Notes under the pieces: model-generated
Seen by the model: the letters and a program-made list of their open reading frames with translations, nothing else
What the model was told of the DNA's origin: nothing
Databases searched by the model: none
Shown here: positions 7,687-16,111 of the stretch, in pieces
Position numbering within the stretch: the stretch's first letter is position 1
Layout of the letters: every line of letters starts with the position of its first letter
Assembly: GCA_001593935.1 (NCBI GenBank)
Contig: LUCE01000025.1
Span: forward strand, 1-46,773
Length of the DNA stretch: 46,773 nucleotides
DNA from: Candidatus Bathyarchaeota archaeon B26-2
GTDB lineage: Archaea; Thermoproteota; Bathyarchaeia; Bathyarchaeales; B26-1
Reading direction: 5' to 3'
Program-made: the position numbers and the translations under genes

Positions 7687-9615
7687 TTACATGTTCCCAC
7701 GTTCTTCTAGGCGCCATCGGAAGCCCATCTCATCAACTGCGGCCGGATAGACCGCTAGGAATCTCCACCCGTCTTCTGGAGAGGTTAATGTCCTCCTTCC
7801 TCCAGCCCTTAAGGTTCCAACCTCCAGCACCCGACCCTCCGATACTCTGCAGAGATGAACCTTAAAGGGAAAATCCTCCACCAGCCTTGACCCCAAGAAA
7901 GCCTCGCCTAGGGGCCTCTCCCCATCCACAAAGGTGTCTACGACTGCATACGCGTCCTCCATAAGCGTTAACCGAACATGAAAGTCGAGACCCTTCACAT
8001 CGTGGACATCGAGCCTATTCAAGCGTGAGCTGGGCGTGATGTCCCACTCAACCATCCCCCTATAGTTGTCCCTGAAGAGGTCGCCTCCATACTTCAAGGA
8101 GGCGAAGCCGACCGGGTCAACCCTGTACTCCTCTACTCCTCTTAACTTGAGGAACCCTCTAAAGTTAGATGGTCTCCCTGAACTCTTGAACCTAAGCCTC
8201 AAGACGAGGTCATATAGGCCGTTAGCCTTCTCAATCCAGAGAAAGAACCCTCTCCCCCGAGTCTTAATCACATCTGGGCCGTCGGTCTTCGCGAGCGGAT
8301 GCGTCTTGAAGAAGGCAACCTTCACACGTTTGAAGTCTATTCTCCCACGGTTATGAAGTAACAGACCTGAGCGGAAGGTTTCAGGCTTCACTTCACCCAA
8401 CTCCTTATAAGAGACCCAGATGGGGCTCGACCAAGCTCTGGCGCCGTCCCTCTGGACGACGCGGACATAATAGTAATTGTATAATCGTCTCGGCTCCTCC
8501 TCGTCGATAAACTTCGTTGAGACCGTGTTACTGGTCCCGTAGACTCTGTGTACGGCCCTCCCGTTCTTCACGATCTCCAGTGTGTCTATACGCCCCTCTC
8601 CCTCGGCGTCCGCTCGCACCTCTATGGGTTCGCTCGGATCGTCTAGGGTCAACTCCCCGCCCATCAAGCGGCCGTTCAAAGCGAATCTCAGCCTTATCTT
8701 GGCGCCTACCACCGCGTACGCCCTTTTGGAGTGGAGGGCCTCGAAGATAGATTCCCTCGTGTTCTCGGTGGCGTAGACTCCGGCAACTCCGGCTCCCAAA
8801 GGGTTGTGGAGGAAGTACCTAGTGTACCCTGTCGAGAGGGAGTTCACCATCATCTTCCCCCAGACGTTCTTCTTCATAAGGGCCCTGAACTTGGAGCCCG
8901 GGAAGCAGTCGTGGGTGTCTCCTCCCCCTATGAAGCCCAACTTGTAGCCTCTCTCGAGAGCGTCGACGGCGAAGAACCTAGCGATGTTGTCGGAGGTTAT
9001 GCACTGGAAGGGGTTCCCATAATGCTCAAAGACCCCCCATATGGAGACGATCTCGACCAACCTATCGAACTTCTCGTTGAAGAAGTTCCAGTCGACTGGG
9101 AACTGTGTTAAGGAGGGGTGGTGAGGTATGGTTATAGCCTCAACTTCTGCCTTTTCCAGGTTTCTCCAGAGGTCTCGGGGAGTCATCCCCCTCTCGAAGC
9201 TGGGTCTACTCCCGTAGTCTACACATCTGAAGAGGGGAGGGTCGTCCTCAAGGAAGTATACGTTACGGTGTCCGTAGGCTAGGGAGGTCCACTCGTAGGC
9301 TTGGAGAGTTGTGAACTTGCCTGGAGAGTACCATTCTGAAGTCCTCTCCTTTAGGAAGTTCCACATCTCGTCGCTCATCGAGAAGTCATGATCGGTCAAG
9401 GCTGCGAAGTCTAAGTCGAGTTCATTCTTCGCCCTGTAATAGAAGAGGTCCACGCTCTCTTCAGGTCTCTCCGCTTTGGAGTAGTCGCTTATCACGCTCG
9501 TGTGTACGTAGCAGTCTACGCCCCTGAGGTCTCTGCCCCTGCAGACTCCACAGAGAGAGTAGTTTGAGTGGCCATGTATATCCCCGAAGAGGAGCTTAAA
9601 CTCCGAGTAGGACAT
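7687..9615 (-). CDS. PHP-domain (DUF3604-like) metal-dependent phosphoesterase embedded between rps12 and rps7
   Basis: A 642-aa protein. The PHP metal motifs are clear: GDIHGHSNYS (residues 11-20), ALTDHDF (about 72-78), a central IPHHPSL, and IGGGDTHD. An unusual Cys-containing insert (CGVCRGRDLRGVDC) follows the first motif. After the hydrolase part come FALNGRLMGG and Ig-like strands ending YYYVRVVQRDGARAWSSPIWV, then a further beta-rich C-terminal domain of about 240 aa with no family I recognise. PHP proteins hydrolyse phosphomono- or diesters at a two- or three-metal site. The substrate here is unknown, and no signal peptide is seen. The gene is co-directional with S12 upstream (73-base gap) and S7 downstream (172-base gap). 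It is a paralogue of the C-terminal half of the gene at 34332-36632, sharing for example 'FIFEALxSxRAYA' and 'AWSSPxWV' segments. Confidence 0.85.
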   Translation of the reverse strand: MSYSEFKLLFGDIHGHSNYSLCGVCRGRDLRGVDCYVHTSVISDYSKAERPEESVDLFYYRAKNELDLDFAALTDHDFSMSDEMWNFLKERTSEWYSPGKFTTLQAYEWTSLAYGHRNVYFLEDDPPLFRCVDYGSRPSFERGMTPRDLWRNLEKAEVEAITIPHHPSLTQFPVDWNFFNEKFDRLVEIVSIWGVFEHYGNPFQCITSDNIARFFAVDALERGYKLGFIGGGDTHDCFPGSKFRALMKKNVWGKMMVNSLSTGYTRYFLHNPLGAGVAGVYATENTRESIFEALHSKRAYAVVGAKIRLRFALNGRLMGGELTLDDPSEPIEVRADAEGEGRIDTLEIVKNGRAVHRVYGTSNTVSTKFIDEEEPRRLYNYYYVRVVQRDGARAWSSPIWVSYKELGEVKPETFRSGLLLHNRGRIDFKRVKVAFFKTHPLAKTDGPDVIKTRGRGFFLWIEKANGLYDLVLRLRFKSSGRPSNFRGFLKLRGVEEYRVDPVGFASLKYGGDLFRDNYRGMVEWDITPSSRLNRLDVHDVKGLDFHVRLTLMEDAYAVVDTFVDGERPLGEAFLGSRLVEDFPFKVHLCRVSEGRVLEVGTLRAGGRRTLTSPEDGWRFLAVYPAAVDEMGFRWRLEERGNM

Positions 9616-9688
9616 ACTGCTTCTTCCCTAAACTGCCTTAGAGACCCTTCCTCAGGAGGAAACCAAAACACTGTTCACAACCGATTTT

Positions 9689-10129
9689 TTACCGTAGAGG
9701 CTTCTCCTTCTTGCCGAGGACGAGGTCCTTTAAGGAGATTCCGTTGACGGTCTCTACTTTCCATCTGACGCCGGGGATGTCACCCATCGACCTTCCTCTT
9801 GAGCCTCCTATCCCAGAGATCACGACTTCGTCATGTTCGTCGACTACGTTTAGGGCGCCGTCTCCAGGTAGGAAGGCGGTTACGACCTTTCCGTTCTTTA
9901 TGAGCTGGACTCTGACGCACTTTCGGATGGCGCTGTTCGGCTGTTTGCTTTCTCTACCGACCTTCTCGAGCACTATGCCCTTGGCCATGGGGGCGCCCTC
10001 TAAGGGGTCTGATTTAACGTCTAGCCTAAGCATCCGCCTCTTGTAGTAGCGGTCGCTCCATCTGAACTTCTTCCTCTTAGCTCGCATCTTCCTAGCTGCG
10101 AATTCTCCCCTCGGCGACTTCTTACTCAT
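9689..10129 (-). CDS. rps12: 30S ribosomal protein S12 (uS12)
   Basis: The protein carries the uS12 hallmarks [20 protein letters not shown] and [20 protein letters not shown], ending [27 protein letters not shown], with the archaeal N-terminus [20 protein letters not shown]. It sits at the decoding centre of the small subunit and affects accuracy. The frame is open to 10162, but the ATG at 10129 with GAGGATGGG just upstream gives 146 aa, the normal archaeal size, so it is chosen. A TATA box GTATAAAACTTAAA lies about 60 bases upstream. The expected next gene, rps7, is displaced by a PHP-domain gene. Confidence 0.97.
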   Translation of the reverse strand: MSKKSPRGEFAARKMRAKRKKFRWSDRYYKRRMLRLDVKSDPLEGAPMAKGIVLEKVGRESKQPNSAIRKCVRVQLIKNGKVVTAFLPGDGALNVVDEHDEVVISGIGGSRGRSMGDIPGVRWKVETVNGISLKDLVLGKKEKPLR

Positions 10130-10162
10130 TTCCCATCCTCGCTGCGTTAACCATCTTATCAC

Positions 10163-10266
10163 ACAGTCTTTGAGATATTTAAGTTTTATACGCCGCCCAA
10201 TTGTAATTTCGCCGTCGAATAATTATATTAGAAAGATACGCGACTATTGAGTTTAGGGGAGAAGGT
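10163..10266. promoter_or_regulatory. Divergent promoter region of rps12 and the MNT-HEPN gene
   Basis: The 104-base gap holds two outward TATA-like boxes. On the minus strand GTATAAAACTTAAA (about 10182-10195) faces rps12. On the plus strand AATAATTATATT (about 10217-10229) faces the nucleotidyltransferase, with GGGGAGAAGG as its ribosome-binding site before TTG 10267. Confidence 0.5.
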
Positions 10267-11388
10267 TTGGTTAGGCTGCCTAAAAGGATCAGCAGCGTCC
10301 TAGACACGCTCATCAAGGACTTGAGGTCCCGCGAGTCGATCTCGGGGGTTGGGCTCTTCGGGAGCTGGAGCCGTGGCGACGCCGTCCTCAGCAGCGACGT
10401 CGACCTCCTCATAGTGGACAGAAGAGACTTCGAGTACGAGTATACCGAACGCCTAGAACTTGACGATATACTCATAGACCTAGACTACGTACCAGAGAAG
10501 TGGATCGTTAAAGGGGTACCGCCGGAGATCGACCAGAAACTCTATGAGATACAGATACTGTACGACCGAAACTGGATTCTGGCAAACACTAGAGAGTGGA
10601 TGGCCAAGACTTACTGGAGACATGAACGTGTCGATATAAGGACGGAGAATTACCTCATAGAGGCTGACACGTATCTCACTCGGGCGGCCTCAGCGCGCTA
10701 TAGAGGTGATCTCCGGAGCGCAACCCTCTACACTTGGGTTGGACTCGAGTCGATCCTCAAGATTCTCATCGAGGCCAGCATGTTACCGATCTCCAACAGC
10801 CACTTCATCGAGGCCTTGGGCGAGTCAGCCCGGAGACTGGGCATGTTGAGGGTCTTCGACGAGTATCTGGCGATTGCGGGCCTATCAGGTCTCACCACGG
10901 AGGACGTTGAGGGTAGGCTTGGAGCGTTGGAGGACCTGTGGAACGGGGCGATGTCCTTCATAAGGGACCACGAGACGAACCTTAAGACCCTACACGTCAA
11001 GGTTAGGAACACTTTGAATTATTATGGGAAACCGGGATTCTTGAAGGGTATGCTCCTCCGGTCGAGGGCTCTCCTAGACTCGGAGATGCCCATGGAGGCG
11101 GCCCATTACATCTCGCGGACGTCCATCGATTTCCTTGAGAGTTACATGTGGTTGAAGTCCGCGGTCGAGGGAACGCAGTTTGACTATACAACGCTGATCA
11201 AAGCTCTCAGAGGAGGTAAGGACGTGGCTCCGGAGGTCTATGACAGCGGCGTCAAGGTTTTAGGTTTAGAGGAGCCGCCTAAAGAAGAGAGGCTTAACGA
11301 TTTCGTAGCTAGGGCTAGGGAGATTACCCTCAATATAAGGAGGCGGAGGAAGGCTCTCATCAGAGAGAACGTCACTCCGGCCCAGTGA
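10267..11388 (+). CDS. Fused MNT nucleotidyltransferase and HEPN-like protein
   Basis: 373 aa. The N-terminus is a minimal nucleotidyltransferase (pol beta-type): GLFGSWSRGDAVLSSDVDLLIV gives the G-S motif at 32-33 and metal Asp44 and Asp46, and ILIDLDYVP supplies the third acidic residue. A helical part follows (about residues 130-230: NYLIEADTYLTRAASARYRGDLRSATLYTW...), like a HEPN four-helix domain, and a second helical stretch (about 260-330: GMLLRSRALLDSEMPMEAAHYISRTSIDFLES) looks like another HEPN-like bundle. Separate MNT and HEPN proteins form toxin-antitoxin pairs; fused forms are known in archaea, but their role is poorly defined. The RX4-6H RNase motif is not obvious. The start is a TTG with a good GGGGAGAAGG site. 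Confidence 0.75.
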   Translation: MVRLPKRISSVLDTLIKDLRSRESISGVGLFGSWSRGDAVLSSDVDLLIVDRRDFEYEYTERLELDDILIDLDYVPEKWIVKGVPPEIDQKLYEIQILYDRNWILANTREWMAKTYWRHERVDIRTENYLIEADTYLTRAASARYRGDLRSATLYTWVGLESILKILIEASMLPISNSHFIEALGESARRLGMLRVFDEYLAIAGLSGLTTEDVEGRLGALEDLWNGAMSFIRDHETNLKTLHVKVRNTLNYYGKPGFLKGMLLRSRALLDSEMPMEAAHYISRTSIDFLESYMWLKSAVEGTQFDYTTLIKALRGGKDVAPEVYDSGVKVLGLEEPPKEERLNDFVARAREITLNIRRRRKALIRENVTPAQ

Positions 11389-11452
11389 CGGATGCCGAGC
11401 GTATACGTAAGGCTCATATATGGGAGTTCTTTCTCCTCTTCTGGAGTGAAAC

Positions 11453-11911
11453 GTGTTGGGTGAGGCGGCGATAGAGTACACCAAGGTGGGCAACCTAAAA
11501 CCGAACTTCGTAGACGTCAACGCGATCGTGAAAGTTGTTAGCGTAGGTTCGCCGAGAACCGTGGTCTCTAGGAGGAGCGGGAGGGAACACAGGATCGCTG
11601 AAGCCTTGGTTGGGGACGAGACGGGCTCGGTCGTCCTAACGCTCAGGGACGAGATGACAAATATGCTTGGAGCCGACGAAGTGATCGAGATCAGGGGTGG
11701 ATACACAACTCTCTACAAGGGATCGCTCAGGCTCAACGTAGGGAGAGACGGAGACATAAGGAAGGTCGACGTAGAGATCGCAAACGTAAACACCAAGAAT
11801 AACCTCTCCCAGATAACCCACATACAGATACCTTGGAAATCGTATGAGACCGGGCCCTTCAGAAAGAAACGACGCCGAGGAACATCCATCAAACGAAGGA
11901 GAAGACGCTGA
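11453..11911 (+). CDS. Single-OB-fold, SSB/RPA-like nucleic acid-binding protein
   Basis: 152 aa. Residues 12-110 form an OB-fold: GNLKPNFVDVNAIVKVVSVG, EHRIAEALVGDETGSVVLTL, VIEIRGGYTTLYKGSLRLNVGRDGDI. This is the pattern of the short single-OB ssDNA-binding proteins of TACK archaea (Sulfolobus SSB type). Instead of an acidic flexible tail it ends in a strongly basic stretch (KKRRRGTSIKRRRRR), which suggests RNA or non-specific nucleic acid binding and is unlike the usual SSB tail. The start is GTG 11453, about 30 bases after a TATA-like CATATATGG. The gene ends 31 bases before tRNA-Gln on the same strand. Confidence 0.8.
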   Translation: MLGEAAIEYTKVGNLKPNFVDVNAIVKVVSVGSPRTVVSRRSGREHRIAEALVGDETGSVVLTLRDEMTNMLGADEVIEIRGGYTTLYKGSLRLNVGRDGDIRKVDVEIANVNTKNNLSQITHIQIPWKSYETGPFRKKRRRGTSIKRRRRR

Positions 11912-11942
11912 AAGGTACCTAATACGAGAAAAGTCTTGATGG

Positions 11943-12018
11943 AGCCCGGTGGTGTAGCGGTCAAGCATGGCGGGCTCTGGACCCGCTGACGGGAGTTCGA
12001 ATCTCCCCCGGGCTACCA
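11943..12018 (+). tRNA. tRNA-Gln (anticodon CTG), CCA encoded
   Basis: The acceptor stem AGCCCGG pairs with CCGGGCT, the anticodon stem GCGGG/CCCGC encloses the loop CTCTGGA with anticodon CTG, and the T arm GGGAG-TTCGAAT-CTCCC is perfect. Discriminator A (12015) and the CCA tail (12016-12018) are in the DNA. No intron is seen. The last 11 bases of the gene plus flank (12010-12020) recur at 13366-13376, which makes this gene the likely integration target of the segment that follows. Confidence 0.97.
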
Positions 12019-12512
12019 AATTCTCTTTAACCTGTTTTCTGGGTTCTTTTACGGAAAACATCCGTATTTAAGTCTGGATTAGTTTATGGGCTTCTGTGAG
12101 GTGTTATTAGCGGAATACGAATCCTTGAATAGGTAATTTAACAGGAAATCTGTGAACTTTTCTCATCTTTCTATGTCTTGTATCACTAAAAGCCTCAACT
12201 AGCTATAAGAAGTCTGAGATCAGCTTATTGTTGATTCCATAGGTTTACAAGGTGAAAGATTCAAATCTCCTCTTATGCAAACTCCTTATCTTTTCCTTTA
12301 ACTCTTCGCACCTTTCAACTTAGAATTCCCTATTGGACTGCCACAAAATACTGGTCTACTAGAATCCTTTGAACACGATGTCTTCATAGCCGACAACCTT
12401 TTTCTAATGATCTCCTATGAATCTGAGAAGTTACATTTTTCCATGCGATTGTGCTCCGGGGAGGTTGATAGTTTATTTATACTTTAGGGTTTATACTTAT
12501 TGAGGGACGTTT
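12019..12512. other. AT-rich intergenic stretch, left side of the tRNA-Gln island
   Basis: About 490 bases, clearly more AT-rich than the surrounding genes, with no credible gene. On the minus strand a 22-codon open stretch (VERCEELKEKIRSLHKRRF and on) ends near 12250 but follows a stop codon. It may be a relic or chance. Near the right end, TTTATTTATACTTTAG and TTTATACTTATTG (12473-12500) are TATA-like and precede GAGGG and the mntA start. Confidence 0.5.
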
Positions 12513-12794
12513 ATGAACGTGATAGAGACCCTGAAGAAGCATGAGAGGGAGATAAAGGAAAAGTATGGCGTGAGGAGGATAGGTGTATTCGGCTCTTATG
12601 TGAGGGGAGGCCAAGGAGAGGAGAGTGACATCGATATACTCGTTGAGTTCGATGAGCCGACCTTCGACAACTTCATGAACCTCTCCTTCTATCTTGAAGG
12701 GTTATTTAGGAGAAAAGTGGACCTCGTCACCACAAAGGGCTTAAGCCCATATATAAGCCCAATTGTCGAGAAAGAGGTAGTCTGGTGTGAGTAG
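12513..12794 (+). CDS. mntA: MntA-type minimal nucleotidyltransferase (antitoxin)
   Basis: 93 aa. GVFGSYVRGGQGEESDIDILVEF contains the G-S motif (27-28) and the paired Asp39 and Asp41; RKVDLVT supplies the third acidic residue. This is the size and motif set of MNT-domain antitoxins, which AMPylate the conserved Tyr of the HepT RNase toxin and so silence it. Its stop overlaps the GTG start of the downstream HepT gene by 8 bases, as is typical for the pair. A GAGGG ribosome-binding site precedes the ATG. The pair lies in an AT-rich segment between tRNA-Gln and a degenerate copy of its 3' end. Confidence 0.93.
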   Translation: MNVIETLKKHEREIKEKYGVRRIGVFGSYVRGGQGEESDIDILVEFDEPTFDNFMNLSFYLEGLFRRKVDLVTTKGLSPYISPIVEKEVVWCE

Positions 12795-13125
12795 AGACAA
12801 AGCATTTTTAAGGCATATACTCGATGAGGTCAAGTTCTTGAACAACCAATTTAAAGGACTGGAACTTCACGAATTGATGGAGGATGAAGTTCTAAAAAGG
12901 GCGTGTGTCAGGAGCCTCGAAGTCATCGGCGAGGCCGTCAAGAACCTATCCGAAACCTTCAAGAGAGGGCATCCCGAGATTGAGTGGAGGAAGATCGCTG
13001 GCCTAAGAGACAAACTTATCCATCACTATTTTGGAGTGGACTGGGACATTGTATGGGATATCATAAGGAATAAGATCCCAGATTTAGAGGAGAAGATAAG
13101 AAGACTGATTGAAGAAGAGTTTTAG
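12787..13125 (+). CDS. hepT: HepT-type HEPN ribonuclease toxin (DUF86)
   Basis: 112 aa, all helical. The catalytic and target motif RX4HXY is intact: R74-DKLI-H79-H80-Y81. Other family marks are RACVRSLEVIGEAVKNLSE and the ending WDIVWDIIRNKIPDLEEKI. HepT dimers cleave RNA, and the Tyr of the motif is the residue AMPylated by the partner MNT protein. The start is GTG 12787, inside the end of mntA. An intact active site means the pair is probably functional, not a relic. Confidence 0.93.
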   Translation: MSRDKAFLRHILDEVKFLNNQFKGLELHELMEDEVLKRACVRSLEVIGEAVKNLSETFKRGHPEIEWRKIAGLRDKLIHHYFGVDWDIVWDIIRNKIPDLEEKIRRLIEEEF

Positions 13126-13574
13126 GTTATTGAATGATTTAGATGTCTTATTGATCTCCTTCTGGCTTATAATGTTGATTATTCGGTTCCTCTCATCATA
13201 AAAAGGTTTAAGGGGCCACTTTGACTCGGTGTATCTCCCTCACTTGCATCTTCAGATTCGGCAAATCTGTAGCCAAACAAGACATAAAGCATAGCTGAAC
13301 TCACTATAATTCGGATCAAAAACTGCTTTTTGCAAGTGTTCGAACATAGAATTTGAATCTACTTTGGGCTACCAAAACTTCTTGCAGAATTATTTTAAGT
13401 AAACAATTGTTATCATCCCGGCGAACGCTCCGGTATAATCTACGAAATTCGTAATAAAAAACCGAAAAAAATAAATATGAAAGGCCTGAAATCCTTGGGA
13501 GGCCACACTCTAAGGGGGCGAACACAGCCGCCTTCGATAGTGTTATAAAAGGCCTAGTAACCGTCACTTGAGGG
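13126..13574. other. AT-rich intergenic region with the end of the tRNA-Gln island and the pckG promoter
   Basis: No supported gene. Up to about 13380 the base composition resembles the toxin-antitoxin segment. A minus-strand open stretch (about 13170-13320, containing AMLYVLFGYRFAESED) has no recognisable family and no good start. The degenerate tRNA-Gln 3' copy lies at 13352-13377. A TATA box TTATAAAA at 13543-13550 sits about 30 bases before the PEPCK start. Confidence 0.5.
13352..13377 (+). repeat. Degenerate direct repeat of the tRNA-Gln 3' end (attachment-site-like)
   Basis: TTTGAATCTACTTTGGGCTA followed by CCAAAA matches the T-loop-to-CCA end of tRNA-Gln (11996-12021) at 20 of 26 positions in the same orientation, including the exact 11-mer GGGCTACCAAA. 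Archaeal integrating elements usually duplicate the 3' part of their target tRNA. The 1.35 kb enclosed carries mntA/hepT. Confidence 0.55.
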
Positions 13575-13580
13575 TTGAAG

Positions 13581-15461
13581 ATGAACCGGTACCTCGACGC
13601 TCTGAGGCCGAGACTGAGCGAACGTGAATACCAGAAGATACGGGCGATAGCCAACTCCCGAGTCCACAGATTCATCGCTGAGGCAGCTGACCTCTGCAAT
13701 CCCAAGCGGATCTTCATCTGCTCCGACTCCGCCGAGGACCTAGCCTACATTCGACAGCAGGCCATCGAGACCGGTGAGGAGAAGAGGCTGAGGACCCCAG
13801 GCCACACGGTTCACTTCGATGGCGTACGTGACCAAGGACGAGACCGGCAGGCCACGAAATACCTAGTGCCGAAGGGAGAAACCTTAAGCAAAGTCCTCAA
13901 CCAAGTCGAACGGGAGGAGGGGTTGGCGGAGATAAGACGCCTACTCAGAAACTCCATGGATGGACGGACGATGATCGTGCGCTTCGTCTCTCTGGGGCCT
14001 CCCAACTCGGTATTCACGATCCTCGGCCTCCAGTGCACCGACTCCTGGTATGTAGCCCACTCCGAGAGCCTCCTCTTTAGGCCTGGTTACGAGGTGTTCC
14101 GCCGAGCAGACCCGGAGAAGGGTTTCTTACGTGTCCTACATTCAGCCGGGAGATTGGACGAGAATATGGTCAGCGTAGATCACGATAAGAAACGCATTTA
14201 CATCGATTATACCGAGGACACAATCTATAGTGTCAACACCCAATATGCGGGTAACTCCGTGGGTTTCAAGAAACTTGCCTTCCGTCTCGCGATTAGGAAG
14301 GCGAATAGTGAGGGGTGGTTGGCTGAGCACATGATGATAACGGGGGTTCACGGTCCTGGAGGAAGGAAGACTTACTTCGCCGCTGCCTTCCCAAGCGCGT
14401 GCGGTAAGACCTCCACGGCGATGCTTCCGGGAGAAACTATACTCGGCGACGATATTGCCTACATTCGCAACATCAACTCGGTTGCACGTGCGGTGAACGT
14501 CGAGTGCGGGATATTCGGCATCCTTCAAGGCATCAACCCAAAGGACGACCCCATACTCTTCAAGGTACTTACCAGCCCCGGCGAGATAATCTTCTCGAAC
14601 GTGCTGGTTAAGGACGGCAGACCCTACTGGCTGGGCATGGGCTGCGACCTCCCAAAGGACGGCGTAAATTATACGGGTTACTGGTGGGAGGGGAAGACCG
14701 ATGAGAATGGTAACGTAATTCCGCCGGCCCACAAGAACGCCCGTTACACGGTGTCCCTTAGGGCCTTGGAGAACTGTGACCCGGAGCTGGATAATCCCTT
14801 AGGGGTGGAGCTGGGCGGGATAATTTATGGAGGCCGGGACTCCAAGGCTTATGTGCCCGTCCAGCAGAGCTTCAGTTGGGAGCATGGGATAATCGCTTAT
14901 GGGGCGTCGCTCGAGACAGAGACAACCTTCGCCACGGTCGATGAGGAGGGGATACCCGAGATAAACATGATGAGCATCCAAGACTTTATCTCTATTCCTC
15001 TCGGCCAGAACATCCGTAACAATCTAGAGTTCGGAAGAAAACTGAAGAGAGCGCCCATCGTCTTCGGAGTCAACTACTTCCTGCGCGACCTCGAGACAGG
15101 CGAGTACCTAAACGCTCCTAGAGACAAGCATGTATGGATAAAGTGGATGGAGCTACGCGTGCACGGCGAAGCCGGAGCGATAAAGTCCCCAACTGGCTAC
15201 ATTCCAGAGTATGGAGACCTACGCTGTCTCTTTAGACAAGTTCTGGGCAAAGACTACAAAAAGGAAGACTACATCGAACAGTTCACCATCCGGGTTCCTG
15301 AGAACCTAGCCAAGATCGAGCGGGTGGAGAGGTTTTACAGAGAGAGAGTGACCGACACCCCAGCGGAACTCTTCACGATACTGAACCAGCAACGAGAACG
15401 TCTAATTAAAGCGAGGGAGAGGTTCGGCGACTACATCTCGCCAGAGAGCTTCGAAGAGTAG
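13581..15461 (+). CDS. pckG: Phosphoenolpyruvate carboxykinase (GTP)
   Basis: 626 aa from the chosen ATG; a TTG two codons upstream (13575) is also possible. The protein interconverts oxaloacetate plus GTP with PEP, CO2 and GDP, at the start of gluconeogenesis or as an anaplerotic step. The GTP-type kinase motif FPSACGKTS (about 270-280), the metal site GDDIAYI, the substrate-binding YGGRDS and the HxxKxARYTVSLRALENCDP stretch are all present, as is the FGVNYFLRDLETGEYLN C-terminal region. Length is normal for the family (about 600-640). TATA box at 13543-13550. The gene immediately follows the end of the tRNA-Gln island. Confidence 0.97.
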   Translation: MNRYLDALRPRLSEREYQKIRAIANSRVHRFIAEAADLCNPKRIFICSDSAEDLAYIRQQAIETGEEKRLRTPGHTVHFDGVRDQGRDRQATKYLVPKGETLSKVLNQVEREEGLAEIRRLLRNSMDGRTMIVRFVSLGPPNSVFTILGLQCTDSWYVAHSESLLFRPGYEVFRRADPEKGFLRVLHSAGRLDENMVSVDHDKKRIYIDYTEDTIYSVNTQYAGNSVGFKKLAFRLAIRKANSEGWLAEHMMITGVHGPGGRKTYFAAAFPSACGKTSTAMLPGETILGDDIAYIRNINSVARAVNVECGIFGILQGINPKDDPILFKVLTSPGEIIFSNVLVKDGRPYWLGMGCDLPKDGVNYTGYWWEGKTDENGNVIPPAHKNARYTVSLRALENCDPELDNPLGVELGGIIYGGRDSKAYVPVQQSFSWEHGIIAYGASLETETTFATVDEEGIPEINMMSIQDFISIPLGQNIRNNLEFGRKLKRAPIVFGVNYFLRDLETGEYLNAPRDKHVWIKWMELRVHGEAGAIKSPTGYIPEYGDLRCLFRQVLGKDYKKEDYIEQFTIRVPENLAKIERVERFYRERVTDTPAELFTILNQQRERLIKARERFGDYISPESFEE

Positions 15462-15556
15462 CCGAGGCCTAAGCCCGTATTAACTCGATCAATAAAGGAA
15501 GAGGCGGTTCTGAAGCGTCCTATCTGGTAACCTACATTTATCCTTGGGAAGGTCGA

Positions 15557-15931
15557 TCACCAGAATAGGATAGATTTTGGGGTGGCCTCGATTACGCAGC
15601 GGACTCTCCTATCGAAGGGAGGTATCCCTAATGAGTTTCGCCCGTGATCGTCGAGTTGAAGTCGATACTTGTCGACGTGGTCCTGAGTTCTCCTACGAAA
15701 TTCTTGGTGGTCTTCGACTACACGGCCTTTCCCTCTTATGACGACCGCTTCTTCTCCTCTATAGACGGCGACAGCTACGTTGTTGTTCCTCGAGAGATTG
15801 CGCACCTTGACGGAGTTCTTATCAGTTTGGACGTAAACCCTGCCGTTTTCATAGGTGAAGAAGACGGGAACGACGTGAGGCCTACAATCCGAGTCTACAG
15901 TTGCGAAGCTAGCTAACCTTTCTTTATCCAT
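15557..15931 (-). CDS. PPOX-class (pyridoxamine 5'-phosphate oxidase-like) flavin-binding protein
   Basis: 124 aa split-barrel protein: LASFATVDSDCRPHVVPVFF, then YVQTDKNSVKVRNLSRNNNVAVAVYRG, VIRGKGRVVED, and CVIEATPKSILFW at the C-terminus. This is the pattern of small PPOX-fold proteins that bind FMN, F420 or haem. True PdxH-specific residues are not evident, and F420-dependent reductases of this fold are common in archaea and actinobacteria, so the cofactor is open. It is convergent with pckG and stands alone. Confidence 0.85.
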   Translation of the reverse strand: MDKERLASFATVDSDCRPHVVPVFFTYENGRVYVQTDKNSVKVRNLSRNNNVAVAVYRGEEAVVIRGKGRVVEDHQEFRRRTQDHVDKYRLQLDDHGRNSLGIPPFDRRVRCVIEATPKSILFW

Positions 15932-16111
15932 AAAACTTTGAACCTAGGCTCTGAGGCATAGCCATCCCCCATTCAATTATGATCCCGTCGTATATCATCT
16001 TTTCAGGATGCAACCGAAGGGCAAGAGTAGGAGTAAATACCATTGGATATATAGACAACTGAGTCTCGAGCCTCAAGATTTGACTGGATAAAAAGGTCTC
16101 AGGTGGCTGCC

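Noticed and set aside
12250-12300. A second possible copy of the tRNA T-arm (GATTCAAATCTCC)
   Set aside because: Match is limited to the generic T-loop sequence and lacks the GGGCTACCA end; could be chance.
13170-13320. Minus-strand stretch reading AMLYVLFGYRFAESED
   Set aside because: No start site, no family and it lies in the AT-rich flank of the tRNA-Gln island; may be chance.
14142-14732. 196-aa minus-strand frame inside PEPCK
   Set aside because: Antisense to intact conserved PEPCK motifs, no own start signals.
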